This document shows, one piece after another, positions 27,588-36,532 of a stretch of DNA of 64,000 nucleotides (positions within the stretch are counted from its first letter, which is position 1; the number at the start of each line of letters is the position of its first letter). The stretch spans positions 5,580,001 to 5,644,000 of the forward strand of contig NZ_CP012640.2 in NCBI RefSeq assembly GCF_001412595.2, read 5' to 3'. Origin of the DNA: Massilia sp. WG5. Its GTDB lineage: Bacteria > Pseudomonadota > Gammaproteobacteria > Burkholderiales > Burkholderiaceae_D. The notes under the pieces are model-generated. The model was not told the DNA's origin. It did not search any database and was given only the letters and a program-made list of their open reading frames with translations. A program made the position numbers and the translations under genes.

Positions 27588-28967
27588 ATGGCAAAAGCAC
27601 GTACCAGTTTCGTCTGTAACGATTGCGGCAGCGTGGCCAGCCGCTGGACCGGCCAGTGCGGCGACTGCAAGGCATGGAATACCATGAGCGAGCAGGTCGA
27701 GACCGCCGGCCTGAACCGGATGTCGCAGACTCCCGGCATGCATAAAAGCCTGGCGCAGACCGCGCCGGTGCTGTCGCTGGCCGACATCGACGCGATCGAC
27801 GTGCCGCGTTTCGGCACCGGCATCGAGGAATTCGACCGCGTGCTGGGCGGCGGCCTGGTGGCCGGCGGCGTGGTGCTGATCGGCGGCGACCCCGGCATCG
27901 GCAAGTCGACCCTGCTGCTGCAGGCGCTGGCCAACCTGGCCGCCACCCGCAATACTTTATATGTCTCGGGCGAGGAATCCGGCGCCCAGATCGCCCTGCG
28001 CGCGCGCCGCCTGCAGGTCGAGGCGAAAGAGCTCAAGCTGCAGGCCGAGATCCAGCTCGAGAAGATCCTCGGCACCATCGCCGACATCAAGCCGGACGTG
28101 TGCGTGATCGACTCGATCCAGACCCTGTACTCGGATGCGCTGACTTCGGCGCCGGGCTCGGTGTCCCAGGTGCGCGAGTGCGCGGCCCAGCTGACCCGGG
28201 TGGCCAAGCAGACCGGCGTGACCATCATCCTGGTCGGCCACGTCACGAAAGAGGGTTCGCTGGCCGGTCCTCGCGTGCTCGAGCACATCGTCGACACCGT
28301 GCTGTACTTCGAGGGCGACACCCAGAGCAGCTTCCGCCTGGTGCGGGCGATCAAGAACCGCTTCGGCGCGGTCAACGAGCTGGGCGTGTTCGCGATGACG
28401 GAAAAGGGCCTGAAAGGGGTGTCGAACCCATCGGCCCTGTTCCTGTCGCAACACGACAGCCAGGTGCCGGGCTCCTGCGTGATGGTGACCCAGGAGGGGA
28501 CGCGGCCGCTGCTGGTCGAGATCCAGGCCCTGGTCGACACCAGCCACCTGCCGAACGCGCGCCGCCTGTCGGTCGGCCTGGAGCAGAACCGCCTGGCGAT
28601 GCTGCTGGCGGTGCTGCACCGGCATGCCGGCATCGCCGCCTTCGACCAGGACGTGTTCATCAACGCAGTGGGCGGCGTGAAGATCACCGAGCCGGCGGCC
28701 GACCTGGCCGTCCTGCTGGCCATTAATTCATCGATGCGCAGCAAGCCGCTGCCGCGCGGCCTGGTGGTGTTCGGCGAGGTCGGCCTGGCCGGCGAAATCC
28801 GCCCGGCCCCGCGCGGCCAGGAGCGCCTGCGCGAAGCCGCCAAGCTGGGCTTTTCGGTGGCCGTGATCCCGAAGTCGAATGTGCCGAAGCAGCCGATCGA
28901 GGGGATGACCATCGTGGCGGTCGAACGTATCGACGAGGCTTTCAACAAACTGCGCGAACTCGACTGA
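27588..28967 (+). CDS. radA: DNA repair protein RadA
   Basis: 459-residue branch-migration ATPase acting in recombination. Domain order: zinc finger CNDCGSVASRWTGQCGDC (Cys10, 13, 24, 27), RecA-like core with Walker A GGDPGIGKSTLL, the RadA-specific KNRFG motif (AIKNRFGAVNELG), and a C-terminal Lon-protease-like domain (GGVKITEPAADLAVLLAI, FGEVGLAGEIRP) whose catalytic residues are normally degenerate. No Shine-Dalgarno sequence precedes the ATG; it is likely read through from alr, whose stop is 15 bp upstream. Confidence 0.96.
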   Translation: MAKARTSFVCNDCGSVASRWTGQCGDCKAWNTMSEQVETAGLNRMSQTPGMHKSLAQTAPVLSLADIDAIDVPRFGTGIEEFDRVLGGGLVAGGVVLIGGDPGIGKSTLLLQALANLAATRNTLYVSGEESGAQIALRARRLQVEAKELKLQAEIQLEKILGTIADIKPDVCVIDSIQTLYSDALTSAPGSVSQVRECAAQLTRVAKQTGVTIILVGHVTKEGSLAGPRVLEHIVDTVLYFEGDTQSSFRLVRAIKNRFGAVNELGVFAMTEKGLKGVSNPSALFLSQHDSQVPGSCVMVTQEGTRPLLVEIQALVDTSHLPNARRLSVGLEQNRLAMLLAVLHRHAGIAAFDQDVFINAVGGVKITEPAADLAVLLAINSSMRSKPLPRGLVVFGEVGLAGEIRPAPRGQERLREAAKLGFSVAVIPKSNVPKQPIEGMTIVAVERIDEAFNKLRELD

Positions 28968-28984
28968 AAGTGCCCCTGAAGCTG

Positions 28985-29011
28985 TTGTCGAGCGCTTTGA
29001 AGCTTTATAAT
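28985..29011 (+). promoter_or_regulatory. Candidate promoter of the PilZ gene
   Basis: A perfect TATAAT (29006-29011) with TTGTCG (28985-28990) 15 bp upstream; spacing is shorter than ideal. It lies 40 bp before the PilZ gene start. Confidence 0.45.
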
Positions 29012-29051
29012 CCCTGGCTGGTTTGATAACAGCAAGGCAAGGTAAGGCGTA

Positions 29052-29369
29052 ATGACAGATCAAAGGCAATCGGCACGCAAGATCGTGAAAGTGAAGGCGG
29101 TCATCGCGATGGAGGGCCAGGCGCCGATGCCGGGGCGGACCTCGGATATCGGTTCCAACGGCGTCAGCATCGCGGTAGCGCATCCGCTGCAGGTGGGGCA
29201 GACAGGGCAGGTGGGCTTCGACCTGCTGGTCGAGGGCAAGCTGGCGTCCATCATGGCGCGCGCGAAAGTCATCTATTGTATTTTCAGCGGGGGCGAGTTC
29301 AAGGCCGGCTTCCAGTTCCTGAACCTGGACCTGAGCGCCATGGCCCAGCTTTCGCGCTTCCTGCGTTAA
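29052..29369 (+). CDS. PilZ domain c-di-GMP-binding protein
   Basis: 105-residue stand-alone PilZ domain. The c-di-GMP-binding residues appear as an Arg-containing N-terminus (RQSARKIVK) and the DIGSNGVSI motif (family pattern D/N-x-S-x-x-G). It ends with SAMAQLSRFLR. A cytoplasmic effector of c-di-GMP, likely affecting motility or polysaccharide, both of which are controlled by c-di-GMP in related bacteria. It stands alone, with its own TATAAT promoter and a hairpin after the stop. Confidence 0.88.
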   Translation: MTDQRQSARKIVKVKAVIAMEGQAPMPGRTSDIGSNGVSIAVAHPLQVGQTGQVGFDLLVEGKLASIMARAKVIYCIFSGGEFKAGFQFLNLDLSAMAQLSRFLR

Positions 29370-29389
29370 CTTTCTGCGTTAAATATGAC

Positions 29390-29427
29390 AAGCGGCGAGC
29401 GCCCCAAGGGCCTCGCCGCTTCGTTTA
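29390..29427. terminator. Terminator between PilZ gene and a small ORF
   Basis: AAGCGGCGAG and CTCGCCGCTT form a perfect 10-bp stem with a 12-nt loop, followed on the plus strand by CGTTTA and on the minus strand by GTCATATTT. It lies between the convergent PilZ gene and the small ORF at 29450-29569. Confidence 0.7.
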
Positions 29428-29449
29428 TCAGGCTATCTAGCCATATACG

Positions 29450-29569
29450 CTATTCGTGATAGCGGTCCCGCAATTTCCCCGAGCAACCGTGGCCTTCGCA
29501 GATGGCCTCGAACACCACCAGTCCTGCGATCCCGGCCATTACTACGCCTGTAACAATCATGCTCAACAT
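29450..29569 (-). CDS. Small single-TM protein (39 aa)
   Basis: Short unlisted frame encoding MLSMIVTGVVMAGIAGLVVF and then EAICEGHGCSGKLRDRYHE: one hydrophobic helix of about 20 residues followed by a charged tail with two Cys and two His. This composition is unlike a chance frame. An AGG lies just upstream of the ATG, a weak ribosome site. It is divergent from pstS, about 225 bp from the Pho box, and converges on the PilZ gene. No family is recognised. Confidence 0.5.
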   Translation of the reverse strand: MLSMIVTGVVMAGIAGLVVFEAICEGHGCSGKLRDRYHE

Positions 29570-29775
29570 GGACCTACAACGCCGTTTGGCGAGTCCTCCC
29601 CGATGATTCCGCATGTTTTACGTGCGTGCCATGCTCACGCTGTGCAAGCCCTCCAATCAAGGTCTACACTCTCACGGTAGCAGACCGCGACGTATTTACA
29701 AGCGCCCAATTCATTGTTCCGAAACAATAGTTGTATAGACGAGTTTTGCGGGCGAAACCGTCGGCCCGGGCAAAT

Positions 29776-29827
29776 ATGACATGCATGACAGCCGTGTCAT
29801 AAAGCCGTCATATTTGCTCACTACACT
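29776..29827 (+). promoter_or_regulatory. Pho box and -10 of pstS
   Basis: Two direct PhoB half-sites 11 bp apart, GTGTCATAAAG (29794-29804) and CCGTCATATTT (29805-29815), match the CTGTCAT-type consensus and are followed by TACACT (29822-29827) as -10, the usual PhoB class arrangement where the box replaces the -35. Two further half-sites in inverse orientation (ATGACA at 29776 and 29785) make the site a nested dyad. Confidence 0.85.
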
Positions 29828-29880
29828 GCGCAGCATTAATACCGCATCACCACCCTTAACCAAGTTACCAAGGACTTGAT

Positions 29881-30924
29881 ATGCGCATGAAGCAACTGCT
29901 GGCAACCATCATCATCGGCACCTCGGCCACCTTCGCGAGCACCGCGGTGCTGGCGGCGGATATCACCGGTGCAGGCGCTACCTTCCCGTACCCGATCTAC
30001 GCCAAGTGGGCCGAGATGTACAAGAAGGCCACCGGCAATGGCCTCAACTACCAGTCGGTCGGCTCGGGCGCCGGCATCAAGCAGATCAAGGCCAGGACCG
30101 TCGACTTCGGCGCGTCCGACATGCCGCTGCCGGCCGACGAGCTGAACAAGTCGGGCCTGTTCCAGTTCCCGGCCATCATGGGCGGCGTGGTGACGGTGGT
30201 GAACCTGGACGGCATCGCCCCGGGCCAGCTGAAGCTGACCGGCCCGGTCGTCGCCGACATCTACCTCGGCAAGATCACCAAGTGGAACGACCAGGCGATC
30301 GCGGCCCTGAACCCGGGCGTGAAGCTGCCGGCCGAAGACATCACCGTCGTGCACCGCGCCGACGGCTCCGGCACCTCCTTCCTGTTCACCGACTACCTGT
30401 CGAAATCCAGCCCGGCATTCAAGTCGAAGATCGGCGCCGGCACCGCCGTGAAATGGGCGACGGGCGTGGGCGGCAAGGGCAATGACGGCGTCGCCGCCAA
30501 CGTCCAGCGCATCAAGGGCGCGATCGGCTACGTCGAGTGGGCCTACGCGAAGAAGAACAAGATGGGCCACACCCAGCTGAAGAACCACGACGGCGCCTTC
30601 GTGCAGCCGGATGACGACGCCTTCAAGGCCGCCGCCGCCAACGCCGACTGGGCCAAGGCCCCGGGCATGGCCGTGGTCCTGACCGACCAGCCGGGCAAGG
30701 CCGCCTGGCCGATCACCGGCGCCTCCTACATCCTGGTGTACAAGGCGCAGCTCGATGCCGCCAAGGGCAAGGAAGTGCTGAAATTCTTCGACTACGCCTT
30801 CAAGAACGGCGGCGCCGCCGCGGCCGACCTCGACTACGTGCCGATGCCGGCTTCGGTCACCAAGCTGGTCGAAGATGCCTGGAAGGCGAATCTGAAGGAT
30901 GCTTCGGGCAAGGCGATCTGGTAA
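29881..30924 (+). CDS. pstS: Phosphate ABC transporter substrate-binding protein PstS
   Basis: 347-residue periplasmic phosphate-binding protein. Signal peptide with cleavage after VLA (STAVLAADITGAG); the mature start DITGAGATFPYPIY, VGSGAGIKQI and VVHRADGSGTSFLFTDYL are the phosphate-binding signature. AAGGA lies six bases before the ATG; a second ATG two codons on is also possible. First gene of pstSCAB-phoU-phoB-phoR, controlled by the Pho box about 65 bp upstream. Confidence 0.97.
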   Translation: MRMKQLLATIIIGTSATFASTAVLAADITGAGATFPYPIYAKWAEMYKKATGNGLNYQSVGSGAGIKQIKARTVDFGASDMPLPADELNKSGLFQFPAIMGGVVTVVNLDGIAPGQLKLTGPVVADIYLGKITKWNDQAIAALNPGVKLPAEDITVVHRADGSGTSFLFTDYLSKSSPAFKSKIGAGTAVKWATGVGGKGNDGVAANVQRIKGAIGYVEWAYAKKNKMGHTQLKNHDGAFVQPDDDAFKAAAANADWAKAPGMAVVLTDQPGKAAWPITGASYILVYKAQLDAAKGKEVLKFFDYAFKNGGAAAADLDYVPMPASVTKLVEDAWKANLKDASGKAIW

Positions 30925-30927
30925 GCA

Positions 30928-30963
30928 TGGTCGTCGTTCCCGCCTTCGCGGGAACGACGACCA
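30928..30963. repeat. Perfect palindrome between pstS and pstC
   Basis: A 16-bp perfect stem (TGGTCGTCGTTCCCGC and its complement) around a CTTC loop, three bases after the pstS stop. It resembles the CGTTCCCGC...GCGGGAACG family of dispersed palindromes seen in many proteobacteria. There is no T tract; it may stabilise the pstS message or reduce read-through into pstC, giving more PstS than channel subunits. Confidence 0.8.
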
Positions 30964-30985
30964 AGGCAACAAACTGAACGATTAC

Positions 30986-32005
30986 ATGAACCAACAAACC
31001 GCGATCGCCGCCAGCCAGGCGGACCAGCAGGCAGCCCTGGACGAAGCCAGCGCTGCCCGCCTGCGCAGCACCATGCGCACCCAGCGCATCCAGGATTTTT
31101 TCTTCCATAAGATCACGCTGCTGTTCGCTGGCTCCGTGCTGGTGGTGCTGCTCGGGATCATCGTTTCGCTGGCGGTCGGCGCGGCGCCCGCGTTCCGCGA
31201 GTTCGGCGCCCACTTCATCGCGCGCAACGAGTGGGATCCCGTCAACGACCAGTTCGGCGCCCTGATCGCCATCACCGGCACCCTGGCGACCTCGCTGATC
31301 GCGCTGCTGGTGGCGGTGCCGATCAGCTTCGGCATCGCCCTGTTCCTGACCGAGATCTGCCCGGCCTGGCTGCGCCGCCCGATGGGCACCGCGGTCGAGC
31401 TGCTGGCCGGCGTCCCCTCCATCATCTACGGCATGTGGGGCCTGTTCGTGTTCGCGCCGATGTTCGGCGACCACATCCAGCCGCTGCTGAAGAAGACCCT
31501 CGGCGTACTGCCCCTGATCGGCCCGCTGTTCCAGGGGCCGACCATGGGTCTCGGCATCCTGACCGCCGGCCTGATCCTGGCCGTGATGATCATCCCCTTC
31601 ATCGCTTCCGTGATGCGCGACGTGTTCGAGATCGTCCCCGCGGTGCTGAAGGAATCGGCGTACGGCCTCGGCTGCACCAAGTGGGAAGTGGTGCGCAAGA
31701 TCGTGCTGCCTTACACCCGTACCGGCGTGGTCGGCGGCGTGATGCTGGGCCTGGGCCGCGCGCTCGGCGAGACCATGGCCGTCACCTTCGTCATCGGCAA
31801 TGCGAACGAGCTTTCGTGGTCGCTGTTCGCCGCCGGTAACTCGATCTCGTCGACGCTGGCCAACGAATTCGCCGAGGCCAGCTCGCCGCTGCACGTGTCC
31901 TCGCTGTTCGCGCTGGGCCTGATCCTGTTCGCGATCACCTTCGTGGTGCTGTCGGCCGCCAAACTGATGCTGCTGGGGATGTCCCGCAAAGAAGGAGTGA
32001 AGTAA
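30986..32005 (+). CDS. pstC: Phosphate ABC transporter permease PstC
   Basis: 339-residue inner membrane permease. Six hydrophobic segments and the EAA-type loop ESAYGLGCTKWEVVRKIVLP followed by GRALGETMAVTFVIG are visible. The start at 30986 (MNQQTAIAASQ) follows the palindrome; the longer frame upstream crosses it and is not used. Its stop shares a base with pstA (TAATG). Confidence 0.96.
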   Translation: MNQQTAIAASQADQQAALDEASAARLRSTMRTQRIQDFFFHKITLLFAGSVLVVLLGIIVSLAVGAAPAFREFGAHFIARNEWDPVNDQFGALIAITGTLATSLIALLVAVPISFGIALFLTEICPAWLRRPMGTAVELLAGVPSIIYGMWGLFVFAPMFGDHIQPLLKKTLGVLPLIGPLFQGPTMGLGILTAGLILAVMIIPFIASVMRDVFEIVPAVLKESAYGLGCTKWEVVRKIVLPYTRTGVVGGVMLGLGRALGETMAVTFVIGNANELSWSLFAAGNSISSTLANEFAEASSPLHVSSLFALGLILFAITFVVLSAAKLMLLGMSRKEGVK

Positions 32006-32859
32006 TGGAAGGCGCTATGAATCCTGTCTACCGCCGCCGCCTGCTCGGCCACCGCGTCGGCATCGCGCTGTCGGTGCTGGCCATGGCCATCGGCCTGGGC
32101 TTCCTGGCCTGGATCCTGTTCACCCTGCTGGTGCACGGCTTCGGCGCGCTCTCGCACACCCTGTTCTCGCTGGACACGCCGGCGCCGGGCAGTGAAGGCG
32201 GCATCCGCAACGCCATCGTCGGCAGCCTGCTGATGGTGGGCCTGTCGACCGCGGTCTCGACGCCGATCGGCATCCTGGCCGGCATCTACCTGGCCGAGTA
32301 CGGCCAGAACAACAAGTTCGCCGCCGTCACGCGCTTCGTCACCGACATCATGCTGTCGGCGCCCTCGATCGTGATCGGCCTGTTCGTGTACGCGCTGCTG
32401 GTGCCGCGCATGGGCCACTTCTCGGGCTATGCCGGCACGCTGGCGCTGTCGCTGATCGCGATTCCGGTGGTGGTGCGCACCACCGACAACATGCTGCACC
32501 TGGTTCCGAACAGCCTGCTCGAGGCGGCTTTCGCCCTCGGCGCGCCGCGCTGGAAGGTGGCGACCACGGTGCGCCTGCGCGCGGTGAAGGCCGGCGTCGT
32601 GACCGGCGTGCTGCTGGCCGTGGCCCGCATCTCGGGCGAGACCGCGCCGCTGCTGTTCACGGCCCTGAACAACCAGTTCTTCACGGCCGACATGAACCAG
32701 CCGATGGCCAACCTGCCGGTGGTGATCTACCGCTTCGCCATGAGCCCCTACGAAGACTGGCAGTCGATCGCCTGGGGCGCGGCCCTGCTGGTGACCTTCA
32801 GCGTGCTGCTCCTGAATATCCTGTCGCGGACCCTGTTCCGCCAAAAGAGCCCGCAATAA
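32005..32859 (+). CDS. pstA: Phosphate ABC transporter permease PstA
   Basis: 284-residue permease partner of PstC. Six TM helices; the conserved [19 protein letters not shown] loop and [17 protein letters not shown] are typical. The ATG at 32005 overlaps the pstC stop and has AAGGAG about 10 bases upstream; MNP four codons later is an alternative. Its stop overlaps the pstB start by 1 base (TAATG). Confidence 0.96.
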   Translation: MEGAMNPVYRRRLLGHRVGIALSVLAMAIGLGFLAWILFTLLVHGFGALSHTLFSLDTPAPGSEGGIRNAIVGSLLMVGLSTAVSTPIGILAGIYLAEYGQNNKFAAVTRFVTDIMLSAPSIVIGLFVYALLVPRMGHFSGYAGTLALSLIAIPVVVRTTDNMLHLVPNSLLEAAFALGAPRWKVATTVRLRAVKAGVVTGVLLAVARISGETAPLLFTALNNQFFTADMNQPMANLPVVIYRFAMSPYEDWQSIAWGAALLVTFSVLLLNILSRTLFRQKSPQ

Positions 32860-33677
32860 TGCGCTTTGACCCGAAACCCATGATGACCCAAGCCGCCGTG
32901 AACGCACCCCTGAACAAGCCGAAGACCAAGACCATCGAGATCTCCGGCCTGGACTTCTACTATGGGAAGACCCAGAGCCTGAAGAACGTCAGCCTCGACA
33001 TCCACGACAAGCAGGTCACGGCCTTCATCGGCCCCTCGGGCTGCGGCAAGTCGACCCTGCTGCGCACCTTGAACCGCATGTACGATCTGTACCCGGGCCA
33101 GCGCGCCGAAGGCTCGATCCTCTACCGCGGCCGCAACATCCTGGAGCCGGGCGTGGACGTGAACATGCTGCGCGCCAAGGTCGGCATGGTGTTCCAGAAG
33201 CCGACCCCGTTCCCGATGTCGGTCTACGACAACATCGCCTTCGGGGTGCGCCTGTACGAGAACCTGTCGAAGGGCGAGATGGACGAGCGGGTCGAATGGG
33301 CGCTGAAGAAGGCGGCCCTGTGGCTCGAGGTCAAGGACAAGCTGAACAAGAGCGGCCTGTCGCTGTCGGGCGGCCAGCAGCAGCGCCTGTGCATCGCGCG
33401 CGGCGTCGCGGTCAAGCCGGACGTGCTGCTGCTCGACGAGCCGACTTCGGCGCTGGATCCGATCTCGACCGCCAAGATCGAGGAACTGATCAGCGAACTG
33501 AAGGGCGACTACACGATCGCCATCGTGACCCACAACATGCAGCAGGCCGCGCGCTGCTCGGACTACACGGCCTACATGTACCTGGGCGAGCTGGTCGAGT
33601 TCGGCGAGACGGACCAGCTGTTCATGAATCCGACCCGCAAAGAAACGCAAGACTACATCACCGGCCGCTTCGGCTGA
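32859..33677 (+). CDS. pstB: Phosphate ABC transporter ATP-binding protein PstB
   Basis: 272-residue ATPase. Walker [13 protein letters not shown] loop [10 protein letters not shown], signature [14 protein letters not shown], Walker [14 protein letters not shown] and the H-loop [13 protein letters not shown] are all intact. It overlaps pstA by one base. The first ~25 residues before the ABC domain are a short hydrophilic extension with a second ATG (MMTQ). Confidence 0.97.
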   Translation: MRFDPKPMMTQAAVNAPLNKPKTKTIEISGLDFYYGKTQSLKNVSLDIHDKQVTAFIGPSGCGKSTLLRTLNRMYDLYPGQRAEGSILYRGRNILEPGVDVNMLRAKVGMVFQKPTPFPMSVYDNIAFGVRLYENLSKGEMDERVEWALKKAALWLEVKDKLNKSGLSLSGGQQQRLCIARGVAVKPDVLLLDEPTSALDPISTAKIEELISELKGDYTIAIVTHNMQQAARCSDYTAYMYLGELVEFGETDQLFMNPTRKETQDYITGRFG

Positions 33678-33714
33678 TACGGTAAGATAACCATATAGAA
33701 CAGGAAACACAGAC

Positions 33715-34416
33715 ATGGTAGGCGAGCATTCTTCCAAGCAGTACGACCAGGAACTGGAAGCCATCCGTTCCAAGGTGCTGCTCATGGGCGGCATGGTGGA
33801 AACCCAGTTCGACGAGTCGCTCGAGGCTTTCCGGGTCGGTAACGCCGAGCAGGCCGACAAGGTCATGGCCGACGACCAGGCCGTCAACCAGCTCGAAGTC
33901 CAGCTGGACGATGCCTGCAGCCACCTGATCGTGCGCCGCCAGCCGGCCGCGAACGACCTGCGCACCGTGATGGCGACCATCAAGGTGATCACCGACCTCG
34001 AACGCATCGGCGACGAGGCCAGCAAGATCGCGCGCACCGCCAGGAGCATGCACGAGCGCGGGCTGATCGGCTTCAACCACTACGACATCGTGCGCACGAT
34101 CTCGCGCAACACCGCCGACATGCTGCATGACTCGCTCGACGCCTTCGCCCGGCTGGACGGCAAGCAGGCCTTGCAGATCATCGCCCGCGACGACGAGATC
34201 GATTTCGAGTTCCGCACCATCCTGCGCAACATGATCACCTTCATGATGGAAGATCCGCGCACCATCTCCTCGGCCCTCGACACGCTGTGGGTGGCCAAGG
34301 CGATCGAACGCATCGGCGACCACGCCAAGAACATCGCGGAATACGTGATCTACGTGGCCGAGGGGCGCGATATCCGCCACTCGAAGGCGGCCCTGGCCGG
34401 CCACGCGGAAGGCTGA
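33715..34416 (+). CDS. phoU: Phosphate signalling regulator PhoU
   Basis: 233-residue PhoU: two three-helix bundles, each with the metal-binding E/DxxxD-type motif (TDLERIGDEASKIAR and KAIERIGDHAKNIAEYV). It links PstSCAB transport state to PhoR, restraining PhoB activation when phosphate is sufficient. AGGAAA lies about nine bases before the ATG, and phoB follows after 4 bp. Confidence 0.97.
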   Translation: MVGEHSSKQYDQELEAIRSKVLLMGGMVETQFDESLEAFRVGNAEQADKVMADDQAVNQLEVQLDDACSHLIVRRQPAANDLRTVMATIKVITDLERIGDEASKIARTARSMHERGLIGFNHYDIVRTISRNTADMLHDSLDAFARLDGKQALQIIARDDEIDFEFRTILRNMITFMMEDPRTISSALDTLWVAKAIERIGDHAKNIAEYVIYVAEGRDIRHSKAALAGHAEG

Positions 34417-34420
34417 GCGG

Positions 34421-35113
34421 ATGGCGTCCAACACGAGTGTCCTGATCGTCGAAGACGAGCCGGCGATCGTCGAGCTGGTGAGCTATTCGCTGCGCGAGAC
34501 CGGCTGGGAGATCCGTACGGCCGCCAACGTGGCCGCGGCCTGGGATTCGATCGTGCAGGGGCGTCCCGACCTGCTGCTGCTGGACTGGATGCTGCCCGAC
34601 CAGAGCGGCCTGCGGCTGCTGTCGCGCCTGCGCGGCGACCGCGACTTCCAGGAGATCCCGGTGATCATGCTGACCGCGAAGAGCATGGAAGAGGACAAGA
34701 TCGCCGGCCTCAACACGGGCGCCGACGACTACATCACCAAGCCCTTCTCGCCGCGCGAGCTGGTGGCGCGCGCCAAGGCCCTGTTGCGGCGCAAGAGCCC
34801 GCACCTGGCCGAGGCGCCGCTGTCCGCCGGGCCGGTGACCCTGGACCCGGGCAGCTGTACCGTTAGCCTGGACGGCCGCCAGCTCGAGATGGGAAATGCG
34901 GAATACCGCCTGCTGAAGTTCCTGATGGCGCACCGCGAGCGCGTGTTCTCGCGCAGCCAGCTGCTGGACAAGGTCTGGGGCGACGCCTCGGCCGTCGAGG
35001 AACGCACCGTCGACGTCCACGTGCTGCGGCTGCGCAAGGCGCTGAAGGAAGCCGAAAAACTGATCAAGACCGTGCGCAGCGTCGGCTACATGCTGACCGA
35101 GAAAGAGATGTGA
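34421..35113 (+). CDS. phoB: Phosphate regulon response regulator PhoB
   Basis: 230-residue OmpR-class response regulator. Receiver domain: acidic pair in VLIVEDEPAIVEL, phospho-acceptor Asp55 in LLLLDWMLPDQSG, Thr in IMLTAKS and Lys in YITKPFSPREL. The winged-helix DNA-binding domain follows (FSRSQLLDKVWG, RTVDVHVLRLRKAL, VRSVGYMLTE). It would bind the Pho box upstream of pstS, closing an autoregulatory loop. Confidence 0.97.
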   Translation: MASNTSVLIVEDEPAIVELVSYSLRETGWEIRTAANVAAAWDSIVQGRPDLLLLDWMLPDQSGLRLLSRLRGDRDFQEIPVIMLTAKSMEEDKIAGLNTGADDYITKPFSPRELVARAKALLRRKSPHLAEAPLSAGPVTLDPGSCTVSLDGRQLEMGNAEYRLLKFLMAHRERVFSRSQLLDKVWGDASAVEERTVDVHVLRLRKALKEAEKLIKTVRSVGYMLTEKEM

Positions 35114-35116
35114 GCC

Positions 35117-36469
35117 GTGCAAGCCGCTCCCGACGCCAAGCCTGAAGCAAGCCCACCCCAGCCGGCGCCGGCCGGCGTGCATCCGCATTTGCTGTTCTGG
35201 GTACCGGCGCTGCTGCGCCTGGGTCTCGTGTTCGCGGCCGCCGGCGTCGCCTGGTGGCTGTTCGGCCTGGTGGCCGGCCTGGCGCTGGCGCTGGCGATCA
35301 CGCTGGCCCTGCTGGTGGTCCAGCTGGCCTACCTGCACCAGCTCGGCGAATGGCTGGACCATCCGCACAGCAGCCGGCTTCCGGACGGCTGGGGCTCCTG
35401 GACCGACGTGTTCGCCCGCCTGTACCGCCTGCGCCGCGACGACGAGCGCCACCAGGACGAGCTGGCGGAATGGCTGGCACGGTTCCGCCAGGCGATGCAT
35501 TTGCTGCCGGAAGGCGTGGCGATCATGGACGACGTGCTGTTCCTCGAATGGTGCAATCCGGCCGCCGAGCGCCACCTGGGCCTGACCCTGGAGAAGGACA
35601 AGGGCCGGCGCGTGACGAACCTGATCCGCCATCCGGACTTCATCGACTACATCATCCTCGGCCGCTACGAGCAGCCGCTGACGCTCGCCTTCCGCGGCCG
35701 CAAGCTGGTGGTGCAGGTGATCCCCTTCGAGAACCGCCGGCAGATCCTGGTGACCCATGACGCCACCGAGACCGAACGCATCGAGGCGATGCGCCGCGAC
35801 TTCATCGCCAACGCCTCGCACGAGCTGCGCACGCCGCTGACGGTGATCGTCGGCTTCCTCGAGATCGCGATGGCCGACCCCGGGCTGGACGAGCGTACCC
35901 GCACCGCCCACCTGAAGCTGATGACGGAACAGGCGCAGCGCATGCAGCGCCTGATCGCCGACATGCTGACCCTGTCGCGCCTGGAGTCGGACGAGTATCC
36001 GCTCAAGCGCGAGCGGGTCGACATCAAGAACCTGGTGGAGCAGGTGGCGCTGGAGGCGCGCGCGCTGTCCGGCGGCCGCCACACGATCGACTTCACGGTC
36101 GACGGCCCGGACGTGATGGGCAGCCTCGACGAACTGCGCAGCGCCTTCGGCAACCTGGCCACCAATGCGGTGCGGTATACGCCGGAAGGCGGCAGCATCA
36201 AGCTGGCCTGGGAGCGCGGTGCGAACGACCTGCGCTTCTCGGTCGCGGACACCGGCATCGGCATCGACGAGCAGCACCTTTCGCGCCTGACCGAACGCTT
36301 CTACCGCGTCGACAAGAGCCGCTCGCGCGAGACCCAGGGCACCGGCCTGGGCCTGGCGATCGTCAAGCACGTGCTGCTGCGGCATGGCGGCAAGCTCACC
36401 ATCGCTTCGCAGGCGGGGAAGGGGAGTGTGTTTACGGCTTCGCTGCCGAATACCTCCTTGCCGGGCTAG
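35117..36469 (+). CDS. phoR: Phosphate regulon sensor kinase PhoR
   Basis: 450-residue sensor histidine kinase. Two close hydrophobic segments (residues about 27-75) anchor it, followed by a PAS domain (LPEGVAIMDDVLFLEWCNPA), the H box FIANASHELRTPLTVIVGF (His235), N box, DTGIGIDEQHLSRL and the G2 box GTGLGLAIVKHV. No large periplasmic domain is present, as in E. coli PhoR. The start is GTG at 35117, three bases after phoB. Confidence 0.96.
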   Translation: MQAAPDAKPEASPPQPAPAGVHPHLLFWVPALLRLGLVFAAAGVAWWLFGLVAGLALALAITLALLVVQLAYLHQLGEWLDHPHSSRLPDGWGSWTDVFARLYRLRRDDERHQDELAEWLARFRQAMHLLPEGVAIMDDVLFLEWCNPAAERHLGLTLEKDKGRRVTNLIRHPDFIDYIILGRYEQPLTLAFRGRKLVVQVIPFENRRQILVTHDATETERIEAMRRDFIANASHELRTPLTVIVGFLEIAMADPGLDERTRTAHLKLMTEQAQRMQRLIADMLTLSRLESDEYPLKRERVDIKNLVEQVALEARALSGGRHTIDFTVDGPDVMGSLDELRSAFGNLATNAVRYTPEGGSIKLAWERGANDLRFSVADTGIGIDEQHLSRLTERFYRVDKSRSRETQGTGLGLAIVKHVLLRHGGKLTIASQAGKGSVFTASLPNTSLPG

Positions 36470-36532
36470 TCGGCAACAAGCTTGTCCGGACTCGGGTTAC
36501 AATCGTTTTTTTACCCGATCCAACTACCCCGG

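Noticed and set aside
29456..29680. 74-codon plus-strand frame before pstS
   Set aside because: No ribosome site, no family, composition like non-coding DNA; the opposite strand holds a more convincing small ORF.
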